A stretch of 64,000 nucleotides of DNA from Brienomyrus brachyistius (GCF_023856365.1 NC_064542.1:11305863-11369862); one strand, 5' to 3'. Shown: positions 12,291 through 24,229, counted from the first letter of the stretch. Numbers and translations are program-made. Notes: generated by a model not told the origin, from the letters alone.

Positions 12291-12957
12291 CGTTTTAAAT
12301 TGTCTAATGTTTATAGATTAAAATAAATTTTTGTTGGCTGGCGTAAATGTAAGAATACCAACGCCCGCCGTAAAATAGTTCTTGAAGCTACAAAAGACAG
12401 CCACACCAAGACTTTCGTAACACTTTTAAGCAAAGGACAACGATGCATGTAATGTCTGAGACTAACAATTTTGTTCATCTTTACCCTCGCATTTGACGGC
12501 CCGTACTGTTCCGTTAGACCGGTTTTGCCTGTCGTTTACCTGTGCGACCGGCTTTTGGGATGAACCAGGCTAATAACCGGTCAGCTGTACTCAGATGTAA
12601 ATGTGGCAGTTACTCGTCTGTTTTCCGCCGGCATCCTTATGTCCCCGTAGCATCCAACGATGCCAATAATGTTGCGTCGGATGGAAGCAGCTCAGTAGTC
12701 AAAATTTGGAAAGAACGAGCACGTGATTATTGTCAAAAGTGTGGCAAAAATCCTGCATTTGCAATTTTTGCCGATGTCTGATCAAGCTTCTCCAAATCAC
12801 TAAACAGGCGTCGTCTGATATTGTCTGAATGATTTTCCTCAGTGTTTTTGTCAAACATCAATATTATCCCATCTAAATTAAAACAACATGGAAACTTATG
12901 ACAAATTATTAAAAACAGTCTTGTCCATGTACGGACAGGTTGACATCCTCTAGTTTT

Positions 12958-13240
12958 ACATAAGAACATAAGAACTATACAAACGAGAGGAGGCCATTCG
13001 GCCCATCAAGCTCGCTTGGGGAGAACTAAACTAATAGCTCAGAGTCGTTAAAATCTTATCTAGCTCTGATTTAAAGGAACCCAAGGATTCAGCTTGCACT
13101 ACATTATCAGGAAGGCTATTCCATACTCTGACTACACGCTGTGTAAAGAAGTGCTTCCTTAAATCCAGCTTAAAATGTTCTCTCGCTAATTTCCACCTAT
13201 GGCCACGAGTTCGTGTATTTAAACTAATGCTGAAGTACTG
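12958..13240. mobile_element. interspersed repeat, fish retroelement fragment
   Basis: The sequence starting ACATAAGAACATAAGAACTA and continuing through a segment ending near 13220 matches my memory of a repeat dispersed through fish genomes. I cannot assign it to a named LINE or SINE family. No intact frame is present. Confidence 0.5.
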
Positions 13241-13783
13241 TACCAGTTCTGACAGTGATTCAATAATTGGAAATTCGTGAAATATTCAATTGTTTAATAC
13301 AGGTTATGAATAGTATCGTTAACTGCTGGTCCAGGTGATGTTTCACGCCATCTAAACCAATTTGCCATGTTGGGTACATGCATCTTCCTCTAGACCTCGG
13401 GTAATGTTGGTGAAAATACACAAATAAGTGTAACTGTAATGGTACAACGACTCAGTGAGCAGTGCTATACCTTAAACCTCAAGCCTCGTTTCTCTCTCCT
13501 CTCCGTGTTTGAGTTCTCTTTCTTGTGATTTTCCCCTGCGCTGTGCAGGTTCCCTCCAAATGCTTCACACTTTCCTCCTGCAGACCACCGTGGTCAAACA
13601 TGGTGCCTGCGATAAAGGTCCAGCCCCCCCCATGTTCTCGTGATGAATCGGTGGTGGATGATAGCCAGAAGGGCGACTGGGGAGATATCACTCTTTACAC
13701 TACTTATACATACAGAATGCTAAAGAGTTGCAAAGTTCTTTCCTGTTTTCCTGTGAACTCTGCTTACGTAAGAAATTAATTTC

Positions 13784-13850
13784 AGGGCCCAGATAGCTCA
13801 GTTGGCAGACCATCAGATTTTAAGGTCGCGGGTTCAAGAGTCTGGTAAAG
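13784..13850 (+). pseudogene. tRNA-Lys-like pseudogene or SINE head
   Basis: It contains a perfect A-box-like TAGCTCAGTTGG and a B-box-like GGTTCAAG followed by a disrupted T arm. The stretch between them keeps a TTTT around the anticodon position but has lost bases of the anticodon stem. The 3' half does not pair with the 5' end. It resembles a decayed tRNA-Lys (UUU) or the head of a tRNA-derived SINE, not a working tRNA. Confidence 0.5.
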
Positions 13851-13929
13851 TGGAAGTCCGTATAGAGGCCTACAATATAATGTTTGTTGGTGGGAAAGAT
13901 CCAGTGGATGAAACATGATTTTTTGCTTT

Positions 13930-14125
13930 TGGAGGGCAGTGTGTGGATAAGTGGAAAAGCACGCTACGCCCATCGACAGAAGGTTGTCAGTTCAGATCCC
14001 ACGGTCGGCCCAGTGATTTCACCATAGAGCCCACGAGCAAGGCCATCGCCCCCAAATGCTCCAGAGACTGGTTGACCCTGCTTTGGATAAAAGTGCCTAC
14101 TAAATGAATAATTGTAATTTGCATG
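13930..14125 (+). mobile_element. tRNA-derived SINE copy
   Basis: A B-box-like segment near 13990 (AGTTCAGATCCC) is followed by a body and a tail reading TTGGATAAAAGTGCCTACTA then ATGAATAATTGTAAT. This tail is typical of many fish SINEs. Its degeneracy suggests an old copy. Confidence 0.6.
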
Positions 14126-14129
14126 GTAT

Positions 14130-16000
14130 GTAGAACAGGCTGACATACAGAATGTCCTGGGATTATTGCAACTTTCAGAGTGAACAGTAGACTCGGCGCC
14201 AGAAATTACTACCAGCTGTAGCCTGTCTGACGGAAAAGACAAGTTAGGCCAGAGTAATGTAGCTAATCGCACAGCTGTTTGCTAAGCACTGAGTGACAGA
14301 GTGACAGGTAACACTAATGAGCAAGGCACACCCTGGACGAGACTGGTCCCGCAGAGAAAGAGAAGAGGATCAAAAGGAAAAGCAAGTCAGGTGAAAAACA
14401 GTTTTATAGAAACACACCCCAACAACTGGAACGTATAAAAGTCAAACTGAGTGCTTGACTGAGAAAAAGACAGAAGGCAACGAGAAGACTGCTGCAGGGG
14501 TAGACTGAAAGCATCCATCTTCTATCCTCTAATCCCCCGGCCTGGTAGACCACCTCAGACGTAAGGCACAGACTGGATTTCACCCTGCACAGGATGCCAA
14601 CCCATCACGGTGCAACACACCCACGCACACATACGGACACATAATATGGACAATTTGTCTTTGGGCTCTTTGAAGAAAGCCGTGTGCCACAAGGAAGACA
14701 TGCAATCTGCACACACACAGTAGGGGTGGACCCTGAACCCATAACAACATGCCATAGTGCAATAAACTAAAAAAGCTGAAATTGGTGTCTTGGTCATTGT
14801 TAGGAAAACATACACACATTTGAGTGGCCTGTGAAACACTTTGTGGCCTAAATTAAAATTAGAAAAGAGAATGGCGTCGTTGTCTAGAGACCTGACCTGG
14901 GGCTTGGAAAGAGTCAGCGACAGAATATAAAAGGACTGCTGTAATCAGTAGGTGATCCAGTCATCAGACATCAGTACAGAGGTGTGGACTGATGACAAGA
15001 TAGTAAATGTAGTCCTCATCAGACGAGCAGGTAGATAAGCACTGGGCCACACATTAAAGAGACCTAAAGTATGTCTCAGACTCTGCAAGCTAATCTCAGT
15101 GGCCTGAATCAAAACTAAACTTCAATCACAGACCTCACAGGGTGATGTTCTGAATTGTGAGGCCACTCATCCACATAATCTACTTTCTGCATCTTCAACA
15201 TGTTTCTTTTTTAAAAACTGCTATTATCCATCCCTTTGCCGTTTCCTTGTTTACGTTCTTACATCAATGTTTTGGCATAAGGCCGCATTCCTTGCTGCAT
15301 CCTACATCTTACTCTTTACTTGGGGAAAAAACAGCATTGCAGAGAGTCAGGAGAAACGGAGAGGGGAAACGGAGGGGGGAATGTTGGGGGAACAAGGGGA
15401 GAGGTGAGAAAGAGGCAGAAGGAGAAAGACCTTTCTCTTTTGCCTCTGGGAACAGCCTTGTTCTAAAACTTTGGCAGTGTAGTTACCATGGTGAAATGCT
15501 TGTGGGTGGTGTGGGTGGAGGGTAATTATGGGTGTGTAGCACTTTGTCAAATAAAAAAAAAAAGAGGAAGGGGAAGGTCTGAGATATTTCACCTGGAGGG
15601 GACAGAGAGTTACAAATAAACACACAGAATAGACGAAAAAGAAAAATCACATTTAGGGAAGAAAGAGTGACCCAAAAATGAGATGAAGTGTTCAAAAGAT
15701 ACCAATGTTTAGAAGTAGTGTATTTGACTTAAAGAAGATGATTCGTCGCTGAAGACCATAAGAACTACTAACCTGAGGGCACTTGGCATTTCACTCAAGA
15801 TCATTCATGCAGAGACAGAACGTAATGAAGATGGTAGTAAACAGGATCTTTGCTTCTATCTAGTGGCACAAATGTGAATCGCATCAGTTTCTGCACTTCC
15901 GTCAGGAAGGCAGCCCATTTCCCTTCACTTCCCCTCTTTTCATTCTCATCAGTCCCCCTTGCATTCAGCAAGCCAATGACTCAACAAATCCAGGAAACAA
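14130..16000. other. intergenic DNA between sox19 and mpdu1, second part
   Basis: No gene is recognisable. A degenerate SINE-like stretch lies at 14515-14760 (CATCCATCTT start, then CACACA-rich and GGACAATTT segments). The frames near 15157-15695 come from an AG-rich tract and a poly-A run at about 15547-15560. Confidence 0.45.
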
Positions 16001-16008
16001 AGAAACCC

Positions 16009-16163
16009 TTTATTCCACTGGTACCAAAAAGAGGAAATGTCTACAAGCATGTCACCTGATTCAGGCTGACCCACTACAACAAACCTTAAAAAAACTACTC
16101 CTGTACAACTGACATATTATACAGCAGTAGTTCAAAATACTTGACCAAGGCATAAGCTTTATT
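16009..16163 (-). terminator. candidate mpdu1 poly(A) signals
   Basis: On the reverse strand AATAAA occurs at 16163-16158 and at 16014-16009, about 0.9 and 1.05 kb beyond the mpdu1 stop codon. Either could end the transcript. The choice is not decided by the sequence. Confidence 0.4.
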
Positions 16164-16483
16164 TCCAATATCATCCTGCATTTTATTTTTTTTCCTTTGT
16201 CTTTACAGATTTTCCCAAGTAGATAGATTGGTTCTCTACACTTGTGCATGATGTTGCTGGAATGCCCTCTCACACTATTTATAATGGACCCTTATGCAAA
16301 ATAATAATAATAAAAAAATCACAAAATAATAGCACCTTCATTCATCACAAACAAGCATACAGGTGCATTTTGCTATGCATATTGACATTCTGAAAATAAG
16401 CTTCCTTCAACAGTTTTTGGGGAAAAAAAACCATAGGACAAAAATCTTAAAAAGTCTATGTGCCTGTAGCTCACGGAAGTTTT

Positions 16484-16692
16484 ACTTACACAAAAATATT
16501 CAGAGGGCAGAAGGAACAATGATTGGTTCAGAGAGATAGTCAATCAAACTGCAGAGGAGGTGGGTCCAACCAAACAGATGTCTTGGTCCTGCGTCCTCTA
16601 GTTTCTTGGGCCCATCTCGTTTACAATTTGATTGGTTATCTCTCTAAGCCAATCATTGATCCTTCTGCCCTCAGAACATTTTTGTGAAAGAA
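16484..16692 (-). repeat. long imperfect palindrome in the mpdu1 3' UTR
   Basis: The left arm at about 16490-16548 is almost the reverse complement of the right arm at about 16626-16685. A shared core reads GAGGGCAGAAGGA then CAATGATTGG. Weaker pairing continues into the loop. If mpdu1 transcripts extend this far, the RNA would form a hairpin of about 58 base pairs. It is probably a MITE-type insertion. Confidence 0.75.
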
Positions 16693-17067
16693 TAACTCCC
16701 ACAAACGTGCTATTCTGGAAATGAATCCTATACGGTCTTGAATACACCATGAGGTTTCAGTCTTACTGTTGTGAAAAGAATTTATCAAGATACACTGATG
16801 AGACTGTAGTAGATTCCACTTGGTAGTTGGGGAACGGGAGAGAATGGGAGATACTCCAGCGCCGGAGCTAGTGCACAGAAAGGGCTCAAGTACAGGAGGT
16901 CCTGTGACAGAATTTACCAAGGCGGGGGCCTGACTGAATGATCAATCGAGGCCCTCAACTGTTGAGTGTACTGCTGAAGTCCATGGTTACAGTTTTGGTC
17001 CTGAGATGTAGGAATTTGCGAAGTGTGTGTGTGTAGGTGTGTTGGTGCCTGCATATTCCACCTCCCT

Positions 17068-20000
17068 CTATTCTTTCTTCTTCTTAACAGCAGGTGTTTG
17101 GTTCCAGTAGTAGGCCACCTGACCGGCGATGAGACCATTGCAGCAGGAGGAGATGACGTACGTCAACGCCATCAGGGAATCTCCCGTTTCCTTCGGTGAG
17201 AAAAACGTGTGGCAGATAGACGGGATTAAAAAAACAAGGTTAACGGGGGAAAAAAAATGTGTACAAACAAAATTCTCTGCTCAGGGCCTTTTGCCAGTAT
17301 GCACACCAGCTCCCCCTACCTGCAGGGAGGTGAAGATGCGGGCAAGGGAGCCGGCAAACAGTAGGAAGACCGAGATGGCTGACAGCTGACCTGTGTGACC
17401 GTTATGGTAGTTTGTTCCTGCCTGGATGAGCTGGAGTGACAAAGAGAACCCAAGCAGAGAAGAGAGTGAGGGGTAGACTGCAATCTGTGCGTGCTGCCTG
17501 GGATTCGAACCCATGATCGTTGTGTTGTTAGGGCAATGCTACTTATTGAGTTACAGGAGCTGAGAACATAAACCATAAACTGATTTTATGCAATGATTAA
17601 AAAAAATTAAAAAATAGGCCATACAGTTTGTCCTCAGAGAAAACAGTCTGCTTTCTTATACATTTCTCACAGGTACTACCAAAGGGGAAAAAAACGTGAA
17701 CCAATTAACTGAAAGCAAACAGTAGGGGTCCACATTCATTTTGCCAACCCTGAACAAGACACGAAGACCAGAGGGATGTGTATCGAAGAGGATTTAACAG
17801 AAGCAAAGTCATTCATTCCTAAGCATCATCACAGCAGACTGGTCTCATGTACCATGAGCCGGATAGTACTAGAACTTTCTTTCAGCTGAACTGGACATTG
17901 CTGCAGAGTACCACTAGGGTCGTGTGATTTACATACCCTGCCCACGATGACAGCGGGCATGTTGGAGGCCTGCATGACTGTGAGCACAGACAGCGGCGTG
18001 AAAGGTGACAGCAGCAGCAACGCCAAGGAGAAGTACGCGACCAGGAAGCCCACACCTGCATTAAAGGAGCCAGAGGAGGCGGCTTTCAGAAGGGCTCCGC
18101 CCTGCATTCCCACGCACACAGCCCCCCCAAATGCTGCCAGCGACAGGCGGTACCTCCAGCTGTGTTTGCTCTGTAGTGCTGGATGAGGAAGCCGATGGTC
18201 ACTGTTTGCAGCATGAGGAAGAGGGCCTCACCCCAGGCACTGCAAAACAGACCAAGGCAAGGCAAGTTTGATTATATAGCACAAATTAGACAAAAGGCAT
18301 TTCAAAGTACTTTAAGGCAGGATACATGTAAACAAAAGACATAAAAATCACATTTAAAAAGATAAAATATATTTTTTTAAAAACGAAAGAAAAGAAAGAA
18401 GTTACATTGTTGTGACAGTATATGACTAAACTGAGTTAATTTATTGAAAAACTGCAGTGAACTACAATGTTTTAAGTCCTCATTTAAATGAGCTGACAGT
18501 ATTAGTGGACCTCAGGTCTCCAGGAAGCTTGTTCCAGAGATGGGGAGCATAGCAACTGAATGCTGCTTCACCTTGCTTGGTCTTGATTCTGCAAACACTG
18601 AGTAAACCTTTCCCAGATGACCTCAGGGGTCTGGATGCTTCATAATGTTCAAGTAAACCAGAAATACATTTGGGGCCTGAGACATTTAGTGCTTTCTACA
18701 GAAGTAATAATATTTTAAAATCAATCCTATAATGCACAGGAAGTCAGTGCAGTGAGTTAAGGAGCAGTGTGATATGCTCTGCTCTCTTGGTGTTAGTGAG
18801 GACTCTGGCAGCATTCTGGATGAGCTACAGCTGCCTGATTGATTTTTTGTGGAGACCTGTGAAGATACTGTTAGAATAGTCTAGTTTGCTAAAAACAAAT
18901 GCATGAATAAGCTTTTCTGTAGGTTGTTTAGATAGAAATCCTTTCATTCTTGCTATGTTTTTAAGGTGGTGGGAGGCTGATTTTGTAACTGTCTTTATGT
19001 GGATGTTGAAATTAAGGTCCGAGTCCAAAACTACACCAAAATCCCTGATGTAGGTCTTTTTTGTCATGGATTCAAGGTGAGCAATGACTTTCAATCTTTC
19101 TTTTTTTGGGGCCAAAAACAATCATTTCAGTTTTTTCTATGTTCAGTTGTAGAAAATTCCATGCTTTGTTCAATGCACTTTTTCAGTAAATCTACGGGAC
19201 TATAGTCATGTGTTGACACTGTAATGCAGTTGGGTGTCATCTGCATAATTATGGTAAGAAATGCTACAGTGTTCTATAGTCTAAGCAAGGGGGAGGATGC
19301 AGATGTTGAATAGAAGAGGCCCAAGAACAGATCCTTGAGGAACTTCACATGTGACTTTTGTTCACTCATGCTTATAATTACCTATTAACACAAAGTAGTC
19401 TTGTAAATATGATTTTCTAGACTGTCTAACAGTATGTTATGGTCAACTGTGTTGAAAGCAGCACTGAGATACAGTAATACCAAAACTAAGATTTCTGATT
19501 CATCACTGCTTAGATGAGTGTCATTTAAGACTTTAACAAGTGCAGTGAGGTGTGGTCAAAATCCAGACTGATAAAGCATTAAAGTAATTGTTTTGCACAA
19601 CATTTTCAATGGTCTTTCTTAAAAATGTATAGGCCTACAGTTACTTACTACTGAGGCATCTAGGTTGGGCATTTTTAAATGAGGTTTGATAACTGCAATC
19701 TTCAGGGCCCTTGGAAAAGGGCCTAACTGAAGAAAACTATTTACTATTTGTAGCACATCTGATGCTATACAGTTAAAACCATCTTTAAAGAACCTTGTAG
19801 GCAGAGTGTCAAGGCAACAGGTTGTAGGCCTCAGGTGTTTACCAATTTCTGTTAAGGTTGCATGGTCTAGGAGTTGAAAATGTGCCAAAGTAACTAAAGT
19901 CAGGCAGAGGCACATGTGACCTCAACATTTTGCCCGAGATGAAATTACAGACCAGCACAGAAACACGGGCTTGACCTCAAGGGAGAAAGTATGCAGCCGG

Positions 20001-22260
20001 GACACTGGGGGGAGGGTCAGTTTCCCATGTGATGGGACCTGGCTACAGGAGGTTGATGTGTCTTTCCTGTAGAGAGACGCTACTGCCACACAGTGTTCAA
20101 AAGTAGCCCAAAGTGGCCAAATGCAGTGCAGATATATTTACACCTGAAATAAACAATGTTGATGTGTGGTATTAGTCCACGGCTATTACTGTTACTCTGC
20201 TACTCAACTAAAAGCCTAACATTCTGACATGAAATTTTGCTTATTTAATTTTGGGGTGCTTATCTCATGAAGGGAACCACGTAATAAGTCAATGTCTTGT
20301 ATATAAGCAGTACTCATATATATGTATCTAATTATAAAAAACTGACTTGTTACTCCAAGCCTTTCATTAGTTATAACCAAAGGCAGCAAAAAAACTGCTC
20401 ACAAAATGAAATTCGATTACAAAAAAAAAAATCTGTTAGCTACAGTTGAGCAATGTAACTGCAATACTGTAATTCTAAAAAAGTTTCAGCCACTGATAAA
20501 ACACACAATTATGATTGGACTCTTGGCATCGAAAGGGCACTATATCTCAAAAGGGAGCTAAAAAATAAAACATTTCTGTGCTCTGGAAGATATGTGGAAG
20601 ATATCCATCCATCCACTTTCCAAACTGCTTATCCTACTGGGTCGCAGAGGGTCCAGAGTCTATCCCGGAAGCAATGGGCACGAGGCAGGGAACAACCCAG
20701 AATGGGGGGCCAGCCCATAGCAGGGCACACTCACACACCAGTCACTCACACATGCACTCCTACGGGCAATTTAGCAAGTCCAATTAGCCTCAGCGTGTTT
20801 TTGGACTGTGGGGGGGAAACTGGAGTACCCGGAGGAAACCCCACGACAACATGGGGAGAACATGCAAACTCTGCATACATGTGACCCAGGAGGAGACTCA
20901 AACCTGGGTCCCAGAGGTGTGAGGCAACAGTGCTAACCACTGCACCACCATGCCGCCCCCTGTGGAAGATATCAAAGTCACAAATGGTGATGCAGTTTTT
21001 TTTTTTAATTTATTGAAATAGAATGGAATGACCCCACTGCGTGTAACATGCTGCTGGTGGGCGGTACCTGAAGGGGAATTTGTGTGCGATGCAGTAGGCC
21101 ATGGTGCCAGTGATGGCGAACAGCTCCAGCAGGACGGCATTGAAGTTCAGCCCTTCCGCACTCTTCGCCCCGATCAACTTGAAGACCTGCGGTAGCTTCA
21201 CTGAGAAGGTTCAGGAAAGGGAAGATGATGGGGGCAGAGAGACAGCTACGAGGTCTGGAGCGATGAGCAATATCAACCGGTCGCTGTCACATTCAAAAGT
21301 AATCAGGGACAGGTCAGGATTGGTTGGCAAAGAGCCACGTAACAAATATTCACACATGGCTGCACAGAAAGTGATGTTTAGCATTGGACGGAAACACTAG
21401 CAGAAGTGTTAGGTGCTGAATATGAAAACATTTCCTCACCCATGACAGATCCAAGTATAATTCCAAAGCCAAGAGCTTTGCTCAACACAATCTTCAGGCA
21501 CTGCACTGTGAAATACAGAGGTCCCAAGTGAAAATGTCACTCTAATTTTTCAGAGTACAATACAGTGATTTGTTTTATTTCATCGGAGTACAGGATACTG
21601 CAAAATATCCCATTGATAGCACGTGTCAAATGGATTTTAATCTAGCATTATATGAGATGGATCAAGATGGATATTTCATATCTCCTGAAGGTAAACTGGT
21701 ATAATATTTAAAGGTAATTACATGCAAAATCATTAAAATCAGCAAAAGTCCCTGGTTTTCAGTCAGAACAGAGCAATCTAACATCAAAGGAATGCAATGA
21801 ATATAATAAAATAGTTAAGTGGAAAATGATAGAGGCAACATACGTCTTCATTAATTTTAAGTCATACTGACAGCACAATAAGCCAGAATATAAGAGGGTC
21901 CAGGAAGCAGAGATGTAAGTGATGCAATACAAGCTACAGCAGGGAAGGTAGTAAAGCAAAATCATACAAATGACCGTAACTGCACCAGCAGTAATTCCCT
22001 TCAAAATGATCTAACTTTTACCGGATAATACTGACGTTCAACAAGGCATTTCATTTATGGACTGCCTATTAACTATGTATTAATAGCAGGACGAAAAGTT
22101 ATCAGCTGTTTATTTAGGACCATAATTTTAAGGTTATTATATAAACGAGTCCCTTACCATGTAGAAAATTAAAGTTGAGAAAAAACTCGTCATAACAAGT
22201 CTCGGGCATGAAATACATAAGCAGAAATTCTTTCATTAATGCCATTGAAGAGGTCGCCAT
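17068..22260 (-). CDS. mpdu1: mannose-P-dolichol utilization defect 1 protein
   Basis: MPDU1 is an ER multi-pass membrane protein of the PQ-loop group. It is needed for use of dolichol-P-mannose and dolichol-P-glucose in N-glycan, O-mannose and GPI assembly. Seven exons, all with GT-AG borders and matching phases, are 22260-22158, 21505-21440, 21200-21068, 18239-18154, 18055-17937, 17430-17320 and 17190-17068. They give 246 residues, against 247 in human. Clear landmarks are [18 protein letters not shown] (first PQ-loop), [51 protein letters not shown] and a C-terminal lysine-rich tail (VKKKKE). Start at 22260 is preferred because the in-frame upstream part does not resemble the family. The gene is convergent with sox19 and divergent from mblac1. 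Intron 3 carries a LINE fragment and a SINE. Confidence 0.95.
17485..17562 (-). mobile_element. tRNA-derived SINE head in mpdu1 intron 5
   Basis: On the reverse strand an A-box-like TGTAACTCAATAAGTAGCA is followed, after the usual spacing, by a perfect B-box segment GGGTTCGAATCCCAGG. This is the head of a fish tRNA-derived SINE. It lies between exons 5 and 6 of mpdu1. Confidence 0.65.
18252..19930 (-). mobile_element. LINE fragment (reverse transcriptase) in mpdu1 intron 3
   Basis: Two reverse-strand frames give pieces of a non-LTR reverse transcriptase. One, 19915-19619, carries DTLPTRFFK and a terminal NCRPI motif. The other, 19121-18825, carries [20 protein letters not shown] and [16 protein letters not shown]. 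Frames are broken by stops and shifts, so the copy is dead. Its 3' end near 18260-18320 (TTATATAGCACA, then TTTCAAAGTACTTTA on the forward strand) is the reverse of a tail common in fish LINEs. Clade is probably L2/Rex-like, not proven. Confidence 0.85.
20604..20960 (-). mobile_element. tRNA-derived SINE, copy A, with target duplication
   Basis: A full-length element of about 357 bases. On the reverse strand it begins with a head holding the B box GGTTTGAGTCTC and ends in a GGATGGATGGAT tail. It is flanked by a perfect 13-base duplication, TGTGGAAGATATC, at 20591-20603 and 20961-20973. It sits inside mpdu1 intron 3. Confidence 0.88.
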
Positions 22261-23154
22261 TGTGGAGGTATGACCGTCGTTTTGCTGCGCAGCGGCGAAC
22301 CTCTTACTTCCGCGTATGACGGAGCGACAGCGAAACCACGTGGTTCCGGAAACGTACTTCCGGAAAGGATTACTGTTCATCTTACTGTCAAAACACGTAA
22401 GTTATATAAACCAGAAACGAGTGTTTGAGGTGGACCGGTACTCACGAAGATGCAGTACCAGAACCTCTTTGTTTTTATCTTAAGAATATTTTCACCTCTC
22501 AATATCTGTTGGCACTGAATAACACCTAGTGGAAAATAAAACGAGTACCAGCACCAGTCCCCCCCCTCCTTAAGCATTTCTAGAAACTTAGTAATAGAAC
22601 ACACATTTTACAGGTATGAACACTAAAACATCATGGGATTATGACAAAGTTGCACATGACCTGGAAGGCTTCTAGGGAGGGAGCTAGACACTATTGACTT
22701 TTGTGGCAAAGAGAAGGATGCTGCCCCCACTTCGGTCGATTATAGACAATATCGTTCACCCTCTTCACAGTATTAGGGTTGGACAGAAGTGCACATTTAA
22801 GCCGCTGATTGCCCAGCATTTCAAGTCAGGTTGAGAACGTGGATTCGAATTGCAAATACATGTTCAATTATGGTTAAAGGAGAATAAGTAAAAGCGATTA
22901 GAAAACAAAAACGTTCTACGCAACATTTGTTCCTTCTGACGATCCGTATAAGTATGGAAGTCTCATGGTATGAGTTGTACTCATTTAAAATAGAAGATGG
23001 TCTATAAACATTAAAGTCTACAGTAAAATCAGCGGAAGAACATGGGCAACGGTGAATAAAAGTACTAAAATAAACTTGGAATCGCATGCTAACAGAGAAG
23101 AGCTAGCTGACTAGTTCACTTAGCCCTGTGGTGTTTTAACACACCTGAACCATA
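22261..23154. promoter_or_regulatory. shared upstream region of mpdu1 and mblac1
   Basis: About 0.9 kb separates the two start codons, which face away from each other. The mpdu1 side (22260-22370) is the more CpG-rich. No TATA box stands out for either gene. A bidirectional promoter is possible but the distance also allows two independent ones. No other gene is seen. Confidence 0.4.
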
Positions 23155-23959
23155 ATGAGCACAACGCGTGCTGTCTGTACTGAGCACCTGGAAGTCGGAT
23201 CTGTCATCGCAGGTGAACCGTACAGCATCTCGGTGTTAAAGGAGGGATACAGCCTAGCTCAGCCGGACGGCTCAACGCGTGCAGACGGCACGATCTCTCT
23301 ATTGCAAGGACCCAAGATAATCCTAGTGGACACCGGGGGTCCGTGGGACCGCGATTTCCTTCTTGATCAGTTGAAGAAGAAGGGTCTTGACCCTGGCGAC
23401 ATTAATATAGTGGTGGGAACCCACGGACACTCGGATCATATCGGAAATTTGGGTCTCTTCCCGGAAGCTACACTAGTAGTTGGTTGCGATATCAGCCAGC
23501 GAGACCGATACCTCCCAAACCAGCTGGCAGAAGGTCGGCCTCATCCCATTGATGACCATGTGAGTTTGGCACATTATGCTAAACGATGTTGTGGAGTGCT
23601 TTCTGCACCTTGCAGTGTCCATTAATATATCTTTTAGATTCATTATACATTGTTATTAGTTAAACATTCAAAATATAAATCTATGTTTCTAATCTTATGC
23701 GTCCGTTCCTCAGGTGTCTATACTACCCACGCCAGGCCACACAGGCCGAGATGTCAGCGTACTGGTGACAGGGACCTCCGTGGGCGTCGTCCTAGTGGCG
23801 GGGGACCTGTTTGAGAATAGCGCCGATGAAGGCACCTGGCGGGAGCTGAGCGAAAACCCTGCAGTGCAGGAAGTGAGCCGGCAGGGGGCGCTGCGCACAG
23901 CCGATGTCATTATTCCGGGGCACGGGCCCCCGTTCAGGGTTCCTAAAGACACCCAATAA
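23155..23959 (+). CDS. mblac1: metallo-beta-lactamase domain protein 1
   Basis: MBLAC1 is a small metallo-beta-lactamase-fold hydrolase. In mammals it has been reported to act in histone pre-mRNA 3' processing. Exon 1 (23155-23559) and exon 2 (23714-23959) join in phase 0 after Asp-His, giving 216 residues. The metal-binding motif THGHSDH is at residues 89-95 (His90, His92, Asp94, His95). Further ligands are in TPGHTG (His144), AGDLFE (Asp166) and PGHGPP (His205), so the active site looks complete. The protein is somewhat shorter than human MBLAC1. The stop codon lies inside an AATAAA motif. It is divergent from mpdu1. Confidence 0.93.
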
Positions 23960-23960
23960 A
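23955..23960 (+). terminator. mblac1 poly(A) signal overlapping the stop codon
   Basis: AATAAA at 23955-23960 contains the TAA stop at 23957-23959. If used, the 3' UTR would be only about 10-30 bases. No other AATAAA is seen before the one at about 24420, which belongs to a retroelement-like tail. Confidence 0.6.
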
Positions 23961-24229
23961 AGTCATTTAAATGAGGAACCGTGTGTAGCCGTCTTATTTC
24001 TGCCTGTGAATCTTCACTTTACACCTTATATTCAAACGAGGCAGTTCCAGCTGCAACTTTTAACAGTTCAGCGTTAGATGCTAATTAGCCTGCAGTGTCT
24101 GAGTGGAATGAATTTCATTCAGTGGTGTGACATTATATGATATGCAGGAGGCTGTAGCCTTCCATAACCTATACCTTACTCTGGCCCTGAGGTTTAGGTT
24201 AGTCTTGAATTTTTGCATATGTTCGTTTT

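Larger units (their letters stand above)
9046..12960. other. intergenic DNA between sox19 and mpdu1, first part
   Basis: No gene is recognisable. The stretch holds a GC-rich block (9850-10320), a CpG-dense block (11740-11930) and an AT microsatellite (12220-12288). The remainder is single-copy-looking AT-rich sequence. None of the short open frames resembles a known protein. Confidence 0.5.

Noticed and set aside
13784..13850. functional tRNA-Lys gene
   Set aside because: The A-box is good but the anticodon stem is shortened and the acceptor ends do not pair.
22261..22380. extended mpdu1 N-terminus in frame from 22380
   Set aside because: The extra 40 residues do not match the family, whereas the start at 22260 gives 246 residues, close to the human length.
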